NCBI GenBank assembly: GCA_019828545.1
Contig: JACVRA010000347.1
Location: forward strand, 62,826-126,825
DNA length: 64,000 nucleotides
Direction: 5' to 3'
From: Paracamarosporium sp. OC-R06-R3
Taxonomy: Eukaryota > Ascomycota > Dothideomycetes > Pleosporales > Didymosphaeriaceae
The translations under genes were made by a program, and so were the position numbers. This document shows positions 24,268-34,682 of the stretch, piece after piece. The notes beneath the pieces are model-generated. The model was not told the origin of the DNA. It saw nothing but the letters and a program-made list of their open reading frames with translations, and did no database searches. Positions within the stretch are counted from its first letter, which is position 1; every line of letters starts with the position of its first letter.

Positions 24268-25083
24268 ATGCCGCGTCCTTCAATCCGCCTTTCCCGGTAT
24301 TCCACAACACTCTCCCGGCGAGCGCGTCGCAGCCGCCTCATGACCATGTTCATCGCCTTCCTTACCATCCTAACTTTTATAACACCATTCTACATCATAT
24401 ATAAACCACCCTCACTCCTGATCCGGTACTTTCAGTCCCGGTGGCCGGACGTTTTATTCCGCGCAGATGTGAAGGAGAAAGTCATTGCGTTGACGATTGA
24501 CGACGCGCCAAGCTACTACACCAACCAAATCCTAGAAATCCTAAAAGAGAATGATGCAAAAGCTACATTTTTCGTCATTGGGGGACAAGTTTCCGGGAGA
24601 GAAGAGGAGCTGAAGAGTTTGGTCGCGGCGGGGATGGAGCTAGGGAATCACGCTATGCATGATGAAGCTTCGCGCTCGCTCTCTGATACCGAACTTGCAT
24701 CGCAGATTCAGGCTGTTGAGACTATGATACATGGTGCCTACGCATCAGCTAATGTTGATGTACCACCACGGTACTTCCGTCCCGGCTCAGGGTTCTTCTC
24801 TGCACGCATGCGCAAGCTGGCGAAAGAGTTAGGGTATAGACTGGTGCTTGGCGACATCTACCCGCATGATCCGCAGATCCCATATTGGAGAGTCAACGCG
24901 AGGCATGTACTGAGTATGCTGAAGCAGGGTGGGATTATAATTTGTCATGATCGGAGGAGCTGGACGGTGCCCATGTTGAGGAAGGTCATACCGGAGATGA
25001 AGAGAAGAGGGTGGAAGATTACGACTGTGTCAGGCTTACTCGAGCAAGTAGAGAAGGGGCGAAGCACGGTAGCTGGGGCGTGA
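24268..25083 (+). CDS. Polysaccharide deacetylase (NodB/CE4)-like type II membrane protein
   Basis: A single exon encodes 271 residues. A basic N-terminus (SRRARRSR) precedes one transmembrane helix at about residues 25-47, so the catalytic domain probably faces the secretory lumen or cell surface. NodB motifs appear in order: LTIDDAP (D78, D79; usual form TFDDGP), GNHAMHDE (H128, H131; usual HxxxH, here H-x2-H), RPGSGFFS (usual RxPxG/RPG), DIYPHDP, and IIICHD near the end. Family members remove acetyl groups from chitin, chitosan oligomers or related sugars using a metal ion. The altered first two motifs mark a non-classical subgroup, so substrate and even activity are uncertain. The gene stands alone between intergenic stretches. 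Confidence 0.85.
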   Translation: MPRPSIRLSRYSTTLSRRARRSRLMTMFIAFLTILTFITPFYIIYKPPSLLIRYFQSRWPDVLFRADVKEKVIALTIDDAPSYYTNQILEILKENDAKATFFVIGGQVSGREEELKSLVAAGMELGNHAMHDEASRSLSDTELASQIQAVETMIHGAYASANVDVPPRYFRPGSGFFSARMRKLAKELGYRLVLGDIYPHDPQIPYWRVNARHVLSMLKQGGIIICHDRRSWTVPMLRKVIPEMKRRGWKITTVSGLLEQVEKGRSTVAGA

Positions 25084-25745
25084 AGAAGAGGTATGGTTAT
25101 TGAATTAGACCAAGAGCAATACCGAAGATCTATGCGACTTTTACCATAAATGGTCGATATCCACATGAGGCAGATCCGAGCTATGGCAGGCTGGCTGTTC
25201 GACATATTGCAGATTCTGATAACGACGAGACGGTGGCCCGGATTAGTGGACGGGTTACGAGGGGCCGAGATGCAAGTCCGCTATCTTGTGCAAATAGAGC
25301 AGCAGATCCACCATAGCTGATTATACCCAACACTAGCCACGAGACCTTACTGGGAACGCAAGGTGCGCCGAATCGTATACCAACTACACGTCCGCATGTG
25401 TAAGACGAGGCGATATGTAAGAGCATGTAATGTAAGAAAATATGATGCTAGCAAGTACTCATCTTCCGCATCCTAGCAAGTGATGAGCTAACATGGACTT
25501 CAAAAAGCATATTTGAATCGGTGTAGCAAGGTAATAGTGATAGTATGTTTAGAAGTTGCTTGGTACAGTTTCCATCATTCATGACGTATATGTACTTCGA
25601 CAAGTTAGCCATACGAAAATCACTGCAATATGCCTTTGCACACTCCCGTTGCACAATACACAGAACACACCATCAATGCTTCAACAGTTAAACTCGATTT
25701 AATTTACGCTCATGCAAGTCGCAATGGGTATTCTGCATCTCCACC
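25084..25745. other. Intergenic region between converging genes
   Basis: This is the 3' flank of the deacetylase-like gene and of the YCII-domain gene. Only short unrelated frames are present. I see no structural feature. Confidence 0.5.
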
Positions 25746-26302
25746 CTACAGCGCCTTCCTCAGCGCACTCTTGAAGGGAATAATTTGCACCTTGTCCCAA
25801 TCCCACACCCCACCCTTAATATAGACATCTTTCTTCAATCTCTCGACAACCTCTTCTTTCGTATTCGCGCCAATGAGCATGGCCGACCCCTTCATCTTCG
25901 GCGCTTGGCCTTCCGTCACAGGCTCCTCCAACATTGCACCTATAGTTACTATCAGCAACTGCCGCAACTGTACAGGGACAACGAGGAATATATAGCTAAT
26001 AAAATGAGTGGGGTTTACGGACCTCCCCACAGCCAAAACCCCTCAGGATCTGCCTTCAACCCGCCCAGATGCTCGCCCCTCACGGCGAGCCTCTTGTCCA
26101 ACGCGCCCTCGAAGTCAGGGCAGATGACGAGCCATTCCTGCGGCGGCGCTGTTGCAGATGCCATTGTCCTTAGGCCAAATGCGATTGATGTATTCGGTCG
26201 TGGTACGAACTGACTACCTTGGTGACAGGCGGTGGGTCTGATTGTTGCGACTGTGGACGTTGGTATTCGTGTACAAAGTCGGAGGAAGAAGGAAGGTGGC
26301 AT
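25746..26302 (-). CDS. YCII-domain protein, possible mitochondrial form
   Basis: Two exons, 26023-26302 and 25746-25939, are joined across intron 25940-26022. Translation from the inner ATG at 26164 gives 111 residues, the standard size for fungal YCII proteins. From the outer in-frame ATG at 26302 it gives 157. The domain reads EWLVICPDFEGALDKRLAVR, then GAMLEEPVTEGQAPKMKGSA, and ends VWDWDKVQIIPFKSALRKAL, a strongly conserved fungal C-terminus. YCII is a ferredoxin-like alpha+beta fold with poorly known biochemistry; a related bacterial domain acts in chlorocatechol metabolism. The upstream extension is rich in Arg, Ser and Thr, lacks acidic residues and looks like a mitochondrial presequence, so two forms may be made. 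Confidence 0.85.
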
Positions 26303-26865
26303 GCGGGCGAGTGAGTGCAGTGTGGGGTCGCAGTTTATTGGGCGGAGGTGGCGGAGGTGTGGGTGCTGATGCTGATGCCGTGCCGGTGAGCGATCGTACG
26401 ACGGAATGAGCTAGAGAGAGTAAAGAGAGCAGGGCCTGCACAATTTCAAGCAATTGTACTATAAGCCAACTGGGAATTGGGAAGGGCGTGTATGTCGAAG
26501 TTGTAGTTCAAAAGGCGTAAACGTGTGCAACAGGGCGTGGGGCGCGGGGTGACGGAATAGGAAGTTCCGAGGCTACGGCTGCGTCAGGCTCACATCATGT
26601 GGATCGTGTTTGTGCTTCGTCTGCGACACGGCAGGTATTTATGACATTTCAACATTGAATTCAAGAAATACTTGCTGCCTGTACTAAGTTATGCTCAAGC
26701 TAAATAAGTTACCAACTTCGTAACCCTGTCATATCCTCCGCGTTAATCAAGATCAAATTTCATGAACGCCGTAACCATACACGTTTGGGAATAGTACAAG
26801 ACAGTTGCCTGCCCTCGTCCCCCTAGAATATCTACCTGTACACATAGCATCGTAAGCTCTCACGT
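26303..26865. other. Intergenic region
   Basis: This holds the YCII gene promoter and the 3' flank of RNR1. A GGCGGAGG.GGCGGAGG-like purine tract at about 26340-26360 is the only local feature. No gene is supported. Confidence 0.5.
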
Positions 26866-29730
26866 CTAACCACTGCACATAATGCAGGCCTCCTTGTTCT
26901 CTATCGAGCAAGCGAGGACTGCGTCGGAGTAAATGTCTCCTTCTCGGTCAGCGCTCTCTTTGCCATCTTCTTCCTGGTTGGATGCAGCTTCAGGGAGAAC
27001 CTCCTCGTCCGGGAGCTTGCCAGTTGACTCAGCTGCAATGACCTTGGGGCTTTCACCCTCAGGCACATCGGCCTTAATGGGCCTGGGGTCGAGAGCGTCC
27101 TTAGACGCGCCGTTCAACTGCTTGTTCTCGGAGTTGAGAGGTGGTGTTGCCGATGGAGTGGGAACACCGTTAGGAGATGATACACCGTTTACAGCGCCAT
27201 TGGCAGTCTTGGAGGCGAACATCGGGCGAGGAACAGGTGATGGTGACGGTGAGGTGCTGGCACCAAGGCCTCGTCGCTTGGAGGGAAGAGCACGAGCAAC
27301 GTTAGTATCCTCCACCTTCAACGCCTCCTGGTCCACGGTGAACTGAATAGGAGCAGAAGCAGCCATAGTTCGGAGGTAGTACAGTCCGGTCTTCAAACCC
27401 AGCTTCCAACCCGCAAAGTGCATGGACGTGATCTTGCCCATGGTAGGCTCCTTCATGTGAATGTTGAGCGACTGAGACTGATCGATGAAAGCACCACGGT
27501 CAGCGGCCATCTGAATGATGGTTCGCTGCGAGATTTCCCAGACAGTCTTGTACAGAGCCTTGATCTCATCGGGTATGTTTGGAATCCGCTGAATGGAGCC
27601 ACCATCAGCGATGATACGGTTCTTCATGTTATCGGACCATAGGCCCATGTCTACAAGATCCTTGAGCAACCAAGGGTTGACGACCTGGAACTCACCAGCC
27701 AACACACGACGAGAGTAAATGTTGGAAGTGTAGGGCTCGAAGCATTCGTTGTATCCGAGAATCTGAGAAGTGGAGGCGGTCGGCATGGGCGCAACGAGCA
27801 AAGAGTTGCGGACACCATATTGAGCAATCTTCTCCTTCAAAGGTGCCCAGTCCCACAGATCGGTAGGGGTGACATTCCACATGTCATATTGAAGGATACC
27901 TTGAGAAACAGGAGACCCTTCATAGGTCTCGTAAGGTCCAAGTTCCTTAGCTATGTCGCAGGAAGAAGTCAAAGCGGCGTGGTAAATGGTTTCGAAGATC
28001 TGAATGTTGAGCTGCTTGGCCTCAGGGGAGTCGAAAGGCATGCGGAGAGCCAGGAAGGTGTCAGCAAGACCCTGCACACCGAGACCAACAGGCCTGTGCC
28101 TAAAGTTACTCTTGCGAGCCTCTGGGACGGGGTAATGGTTGACATCAATGATCTTGTTCAGGTTACGAGTAACAATCTGCGTAACTTCATGAAGCTTCTG
28201 GAAGTCAAATTCGCCTTGCTTCTCGTCCACAAACCTAGGGAGGGCGAGAGAGGCAAGATTGCATACGGCGACCTCATCAGGGGCAGTGTACTCAATGATC
28301 TCCGTGCAGAGGTTGGAGCTGCGGATCGTTCCCAGGTTCTTCTGGTTGCTCTTGCGGTTGCAGGCGTCCTTGTACAGCATGTATGGGTTTCCAGTTTCGG
28401 TCTGGGCCTCGAGGATGGCATACCATAATTTCTGGGCACGGATGGTCTCGCGTCCGCGACCCTCAGCTTCGTACCTGGCGTACAAAGCCTCAAACTCCTC
28501 ACCGTAGACATCGGCGAGGCCAGGGGCCTCGTTGGGACAGAACAGAGTCCAGTCGCCGTTCTCTTGGACACGCTTCATGAACAAGTCGGGTACCCAAAGA
28601 GCATAGAACAGGTCACGCGCACGTACCTCCTCCTTGCCGTGGTTCTTTCGCAAATCGAGGAAGCTGAACACGTCCGCATGCCACGGCTCGAGGTAGATGG
28701 CAAAAGCGCCAGGACGCTTGTTACCTCCTTGGTCAACGTATCTAGCTGTGTTGTTGTAGACACGGAGCATAGGGATGAGACCATTAGAAGTGCCATTGGT
28801 TCCTCCAATATATGCACCGGTCGCACGGATGCAGTGTACATTAAGACCAATACCGCCCGCGGTCTTGGAGATCATGGCACACGTCTTCAAGGTGTCGTAG
28901 ATGCCCTCAATGCTGTCGTCCTTCATGTCGATAAGGAAGCACGATGACATCTGTGGCTGAGGTGTACCCGCATTGAAAAGCGTGGGTGACGCGTGTGTGA
29001 AGAACTTCTGCGACATCATGTCGTATGTCTCGATGGCCTTCTCAATATCTTCGCCATGGATACCCACAGCCACACGCATCAGCATGTGTTGTGGACGCTC
29101 GGCTACCTTGCCATTGATGCGGAGTAGATATGATCGCTCCAGGGTCTTGAAACCGAAGAACTGATAGTTGAAATCGCGGTCGTATACAATAGCAGAGTTA
29201 AGCTCTTCGGCATGCTTTTGTACGATGTCATAGACCGATTTCGATATCATAGGTTGGCGTTTATCGTTCTTCGGGTTGATATAGCTAAATAGATCGTGTA
29301 CCACAGCCGAAAATTGTTTCTTCGTTTGTTTGTGGAGGTTCGACACAGCGATACGTGCGGCGAGGATAGCATAGTCTGGGTGAGTGACGGTCATGTACGC
29401 TGCAGTCTCAGCGGCCTTTGGATTGTTAGTCATTTACTCTCTACGTGATCAGTATGCAACATACCAAGTTATCCAGCTCGACCGTGGTAACACCATGATA
29501 CACGCCCGAGATGACCTTCATTGTGATGGCAGCAGGGTCGACGTGATCCGGGTCGAGGCCATAGCATAGCCTCGACACACGGGCCGTGATCTTGTCGAAC
29601 TGAACGCGTTCTTTACGTCCATCTGTAGTACCGTATCAGTTCTGTCGACAGCATGCAGGTAGCAGCAGGGGTGGGAACAGCAATGAGATCATGCATGCAG
29701 ATTATACATACCGCGCTTGTGAACAAACAT
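26866..29730 (-). CDS. RNR1: Ribonucleoside-diphosphate reductase large subunit
   Basis: Exons are 29712-29730 (19 nt), 29465-29622 and 26866-29415, giving 908 residues. Class Ia R1 reduces ribonucleoside diphosphates to deoxy forms for DNA synthesis, using a radical from the small subunit. The N-terminal ATP-cone starts [19 protein letters not shown] across the first splice. The barrel carries [28 protein letters not shown] (active-site Cys) and [14 protein letters not shown]. The C-terminus ends [11 protein letters not shown], with the redox CxxC that recharges the active site. A disordered Ser/Pro/Asn-rich linker of about 100 residues precedes it, as in other filamentous fungi. The gene is divergent from bL17m, and its promoter has two ACGCGT boxes, fitting S-phase control. 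Confidence 0.97.
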
Positions 29731-30088
29731 GTTGGAAGCGTAAAGAAATTAAACGTGTATGGGTATCTCACGCGTGAAGAATGGGTGTGGAAGCGGATTT
29801 GGGCGGAGGGGTGGGAGGCTTTTAAATCAAAACGCGTCGAAGCAAAACACGCGCGGTACACGCACGGTTGGGACGCGCCTGCCTTGCCACTTAAAGTGGA
29901 AAGTGGTTGCTTGGTCAGCGCAAGTGCCATGGCGCTAGGCGGGACGTTTCGCCGAAAGCTTTTCAGAATGGATGGATGCCAGGGTGACCGAGCAACAGGC
30001 AATCGAGGAGCACCGCGTCATCTGCAGCTGGAACTATCCAATTGCCTGTTCGCTTCTTTTCTGTCGTTGTATAACTCCTTTGCCGACC
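29731..30088. promoter_or_regulatory. Divergent RNR1/bL17m promoter with MCB-type ACGCGT boxes
   Basis: In 358 bp between opposed start codons there are two perfect ACGCGT palindromes, at 29770-29775 and 29832-29837, plus ACGCGC-like elements (29848-29873). ACGCGT is the MluI cell-cycle box bound by MBF (Mbp1/Swi6) in yeasts, where RNR genes are classic targets. The distance from the RNR1 ATG is about 40-107 bp. Confidence 0.6.
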
Positions 30089-30945
30089 ATGGCGGGCGGA
30101 CACATGAAATACCGCCACCTCAGCCGCTCGTCGCCGCATCGAGAAGCTCTCCTCCGTAACCTCGTCACATCCCTCTTCAAACATGAGACGATAACAACAA
30201 CATGGCACAAGGCAAAGGAGGCGCAGAGATTGGCCGAGAAGCTGATAACGTTGGGCAAGAAGAACACGGAAGCGACGCGACGGAGAGCGCATCAGATATT
30301 CTTTGTATGGCGACAATGTAGCTTCGGAAATCGCAAGCTAACAATCGCTAGGAACCCAACGAGCTAGTCCCCAAGCTCTTTGGGCCCATAAGAGAACGCT
30401 ACCTCGAGCGACCTGGCGGCTACACACGTGTCTTGCGTATCGAACCTACAAAGGAAGACCAAGCCGAATCTGCCATCCTTGAATTGGTGGATGGGCCGAA
30501 AGACATGCGCTTTGCTATGACCGCAAAAACGCTTTCAAATCTGCCAGAGAACACCCGTATGAACGAGCTCACGGCTAAGAACGTCAAAAAGGTTACACAA
30601 TTCCGGAAAGACGGTGTCGAGCACCTACGGGAAATGGTTGAAAAGATGAGGGAGGGAAAGAAGAAGAGGTGGGATGACAGGACACTCCTAGGCCCGAAGA
30701 GGGTATACTTGCTAGAAGAGAGGCACAAGAGAGATATGCATCTACCAGAAGCGGTGAACGACGGCGAGCTACCAAACCCCGTGAAACTGATGCATGGCGG
30801 AGTGCTTCAACGAGGCACAAAGATCTGGAATGTACGGGATATTTTAGAACGAAACAAAAGCAAGGCCAAGGAGGTTGCGAGGCAAAAGGCCGAGAATGCA
30901 CAGGCGCAACAGCAAACGCTAACCAAAGCTCTTCAATCGGATTAG
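30089..30945 (+). CDS. MRPL8: Mitochondrial large-subunit ribosomal protein bL17m
   Basis: Exons 30089-30304 and 30352-30945 (intron 30305-30351, GTATGG..CTAG) give 269 residues. The N-terminal 130 residues are the bacterial L17 fold: [40 protein letters not shown], then [20 protein letters not shown]. This is the standard L17 order (MRHR-like start, RNL..L, K..E..AE.LIT, GGYTRI). The C-terminal extension of about 130 residues is charged and helical, as is common in fungal mitoribosomal proteins. It binds 23S-like rRNA in the mitochondrial large subunit. The start follows from the MKYRHLSR match. It shares its promoter with RNR1. Confidence 0.93.
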
Positions 30946-31629
30946 GGGCTGAACCATATGTACTATACTGTTTTCATAGTAGACTTCAATACCCTGTATA
31001 CGATATATCTGCTAAGAGCAGATAACAATTCATCATCGGAGACTGGTTTTATGCTATAGGGAGAAAGTCTAGGTTTGAACATCTCGGGACTTTATCAGCA
31101 CTTAGAGTGAGATGTGAGTGGCTACTGGCGCATGGATTGAAGCTTGAGGTTGCAATTGCTTGCCTCTTTCAGACTGAAAGACTCTCGTCACAATCGTTCT
31201 ACATATCTTCCTCACTCTAACATCATGTGGCAGCTCAATTGTTACCATAGCAGCACTTGTCTTTTTAGTCCTCCTGCTCACTTAGAACGTGGCCTGTTAT
31301 TTTATGACATAGCAACTGTTTTTTATGTTGGGATCGTGAGTCCGAATCATGTTGAACCGTGACGTTTACATCTTGTAGAGCGCATTGAACTTCTCACATT
31401 GAGCGCACGCTCACGATCACCCATCATTTTTCGCTCACTAGTAGTACAACATAGATAGTCTGTTTCTCAATGGAATGATAAATATAAAAAAGGGGGAAAG
31501 AAAACAAAAGAACTATGTTCATATGATTAGCGCAAGCTCAGCCAACGTAGGTGAAAGTCGAGCTTAAGGTGTGACCCGTCGCCAGTGAGTTCTCTCCCAC
31601 TTGCGACCCATCACCTACATTATCTCTCT
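30946..31629. other. Intergenic region between converging genes
   Basis: This is the 3' flank of bL17m and of the coiled-coil gene. It is AT-rich in the second half (AATATAAAAAAGGGGGAAAG around 31480). No gene is supported. Confidence 0.5.
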
Positions 31630-32490
31630 TTAATAAAACTTTATGGTTCTCCTATAGTGTCGTAGTTCAGTGGCGACCTTTGCTAAGAATCTTGCGTTGT
31701 GTTGCGCTTCAGCGTCGAGCCGCAGCCGGAGCATATGGACATCTTGTTGAAGGTGCACTTTTGTTTCGATGGCTGTACAAAGCACTGCTTCTAGATTTTC
31801 TTTCGCAGCCTCGCAGAATAGGAGTTGGGCTTGGAGGAAATTGAGGTCTTCCTCGAGAGCCTTTCCGGAGGGAATAGTGTGACAGTCACCGTCGTTGCGA
31901 TTGACGACACAATTAGATTTTGCCTTAGCTTGAGATGCAATGATGAGGACTTCAGCTTTCTGTTCGCTTTGGTCACATACTGAGTCCCTTCTCTTTGGTT
32001 TGATGCGTTGCTCCCGTAGTTGACCTTGTGCTTCATCGAGCTCTGTTGTGAGAAACTCAGTTTGACCTCGAGACTCTTCAACTTGGTGAAGCAAGCAGCT
32101 GTTCTGATATCGCAGGCTGTCATTTTCGATCTGAAGGCCCCTTTGAGAAATCTTGCAATTGTCCATCTGCCCCCTGAGCGCAGCGTTTGCTTGTTTCTGC
32201 GCTGCTAACTCTTGCACTTTTGCTTGTGATTCTCGTTCTCGGTCGGTTGCCGCCACTGTAAGCTCATCGAGTCGAGCTTCTAACGCCAACCCGTATTGGA
32301 CACTCTCTTCGGCGATACCCTGCAATTCATTGACGCGTGCTGATAGTTTTTCGAATCTGTCTTGCATCTCCCCAACCACACGATCGTGGGCTCTTTGGAT
32401 CGCGTTTAGTTCCTGTTGTTTCTCATCGTTCAATTTTGCCTTCAGTGCCTGTAGTTCCAGAGCAAGCTTGAAAGGATTATATGAAGACAT
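31630..32490 (-). CDS. Coiled-coil hypothetical protein
   Basis: A single exon encodes 286 residues. From residue 8 onward it is almost continuously heptad-like (LALELQALKAKLNDEKQQEL, VNELQGIAEESVQYGLALEA, and similar), so an extended coiled coil is predicted. There is a break at about residues 165-205 (KPKRRDSVCDQSEQKAEV) holding a basic cluster and several Cys. A final helical segment ends in ATELRHYRRTIKFY. No signal peptide, membrane helix or catalytic motif is seen. Scaffold or cytoskeletal roles would be speculative. Local codon use and the uninterrupted frame support a real gene, but a family was not recognised. Confidence 0.65.
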   Translation of the reverse strand: MSSYNPFKLALELQALKAKLNDEKQQELNAIQRAHDRVVGEMQDRFEKLSARVNELQGIAEESVQYGLALEARLDELTVAATDRERESQAKVQELAAQKQANAALRGQMDNCKISQRGLQIENDSLRYQNSCLLHQVEESRGQTEFLTTELDEAQGQLREQRIKPKRRDSVCDQSEQKAEVLIIASQAKAKSNCVVNRNDGDCHTIPSGKALEEDLNFLQAQLLFCEAAKENLEAVLCTAIETKVHLQQDVHMLRLRLDAEAQHNARFLAKVATELRHYRRTIKFY

Positions 32491-33031
32491 TGGACAACAA
32501 GGAATAAGAGAAGCATGTGACTGTTAAGAACGAAGAGTCGGATGGATGATATCCCTGGGATTCGTTAGAGATTTTAACCTAAACGTCGTCCGTCGCTGCG
32601 CTGCTTCAGTCAATGTGTGTTCGAAAAATGAACCACCTTTACAACTAGGCTTGCTACAACAATTCCCCTGATTCATTCACCTGAAGTGGTGGCTGCATAT
32701 CTTAATGCGGTATCTGTAGCATCGATCCTACGCGCCCTGATAGACAAGGGTGTATTTAGCACAGAACACCATTGCTTTTTTTAGCTCTCGGTACACGCAC
32801 AGGCCGCTATGACCACAAATCCTACCACATACCAAATCAAAACACCATAGAAACAGAGAACGTTTGAAAGACGTATTGTGTGTCGTAGCCTGATTTCTTC
32901 TTCGTAACTTCAAAACATCTTGGAAAGTTAATACACAGATTGATTGCGTAGAGTGACAGTAGAGAACATGTCTACTACTATCCCCTGCTTGATTGATTAT
33001 GAGTAACTCGTTCCTAATCTGCCAGCCTAGT
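32491..33031. other. Intergenic region
   Basis: This contains the promoter of the coiled-coil gene and the 3' flank of the EFM6-type gene. It is moderately AT-rich. A 118-codon minus-strand frame (32728-33084) has no recognisable features and overlaps the EFM6 terminal exon. Confidence 0.5.
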
Positions 33032-33943
33032 TTATGCTTTCTTCCTGATGCGATACCTAGGTGGGATGAGTAAGATCGCATCAAGCTAGCATAATAAGGA
33101 GAACTTACAAGAACAAGCTTTGTCGTGAATAAATCTCCTTGTCCGGATCATCGTCCACCTCTTTCACATCGAACATTTTCTTTGCCACCTTCATAAACTG
33201 CAAGTCTGCTCTTCTCCTCTTTTTGAAGCAAAAATAGCAAACCGTCTTCTCTCCAATCAAATCCTTAAGCGTCTCCTGCAGCAATGGAAACGCTGGCTCG
33301 AAATACACGCAGTCGGCAGCCAGAATGACGTCTGGGTGCTTCGGCAGGCTGGACGGAGTAGGTGTACCCCAGTCATAGATTGTGGCGGAGACCTCCGAAT
33401 CGAGTTTGTTGAGGGCGATGTTCTGCTTCATCAATTCGAACATGGGTTCTTGGTCCGTAATGTGGAGGGTAGTTGTGGTTTCACAGCCAAGGGCTACTGC
33501 GAGGCTGTATTATTGGTCAGAAGACCGATTGTACGGCGGTGAGATGCACATTTAGTATTAAAACCCCCAGACAAGATAGAAAACACGTACCCTACGAGAC
33601 CACCGCCAGCACCGAGCTCAATGCTACAACCAGTCAGTTTCACGTGGATCGGGTTCTCCGGAGAAGACTACACTTCTTTCCCGATTAGATCACCCCTATG
33701 CTTTCTCAGCATGTATTTGCTCAATACCATGCCCGCCGGCCACAGCTGTCCGCCACAACCATTCTTCAAATCTTCTTGCAGCTTCAGTGGTGGCGATAAG
33801 AGTCCGTCAAAGTCCACTTCTGAAACTCCAGCAGATTTGATCACAGCAGGCGGAACGAGATCTTCGCTCACCCCGAAGATACCGTTGTCTTCGCTATCGG
33901 ACATAGTTGACTCGTCGAAATGAATGCGGCGAGCAACTGACAT
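33032..33943 (-). CDS. EFM6: Protein-lysine N-methyltransferase EFM6-type
   Basis: Four exons, 33672-33943, 33591-33623, 33109-33504 and 33032-33056, give 241 residues. A seven-beta-strand SAM-dependent methyltransferase of the METTL21 group, it is known in yeast to methylate a lysine of translation elongation factor eEF1A. The domain opens with GGQLWPAGMVLSKYMLRKHR. The SAM-binding motif I VIELGAGGGLVG is split over three exons, with its core in a 33-nt exon. Next come HITDQEPMFELMKQNIALN, YDWGTP, and the post-II motif DVILAADCVYFEPAFPLL, then CYFCFKKRRRAD. The last 25-nt exon supplies the basic tail YRIRKKA. A start at 33904 (MSDSED) is also possible. Confidence 0.9.
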
Positions 33944-34682
33944 GGGAGGAACGAGTGGAGGGGAAAGTTTACAGCGGCTAACCGCTTCTGGGTTAGCTCT
34001 AGCTGAGATCAAGCGAGAACTCGTCCTCCACCTAGCCTATGAGACCGTACAAGCTGCGAGTATGAATGCAGTGGCTATGCGCTGCATGATAATTCCGTTA
34101 GTATGCTATGATATCTTAGAATGCCATTTGTAGGCGCAGTGATGCCAAGTAGCAGAGCTTAACCCTCTGCACTGTAGCCCCACTTTGAGACCGCCAGGCT
34201 GAGGAAGATTCGTAGGAAGCAGGCGGGCTGAAATAGACTTAGAAGTGAGCATGTATTGGATAAATGTCTACATATAGTCGCAACAAGACTTGCATGTTAC
34301 ACCCCGCAGATACACATTGTCTGGGCTGGCGGCATACCGACCTGCCAAGGGTTCGGAATCTACGGAACCGCATGGCATCTTCTCCGTCAACTTCTCCCAC
34401 CGTTGATTGATCGCATCGTCCACTCTAAGATTTTCACTTTATTTTACCCTCGAGCGCAGTTCTCAGGATGTACCTTGTACACGTTGCCGCGGCATAGACG
34501 CCGTGCTGCCAACGCATCCCAGCCTCGCCAATTCTCTCCCAACCACCTCCGAAGTGATCTCATACCGCAGCAGCACCAAGTCTCACTACCACCACATCTT
34601 TATCCACCTGCACGCCTCGATCTAGACCCCGATAATTCTTGTGCTACCGTTCTGGCGTGCTCAAGAAATATCGTAAACTACT
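33944..34682. promoter_or_regulatory. Divergent intergenic region upstream of EFM6 and the cysteine-rich gene
   Basis: The two genes are transcribed away from this interval. Plus-strand frames at 34256-34753 overlap the next gene in another frame and show no features. The last 150 bases are C-rich leader-like sequence. Confidence 0.5.

Noticed and set aside
28984..28989. ACGCGT within RNR1 coding sequence
   Set aside because: One of about 16 expected by chance in 64 kb and inside an exon; not counted as regulatory.
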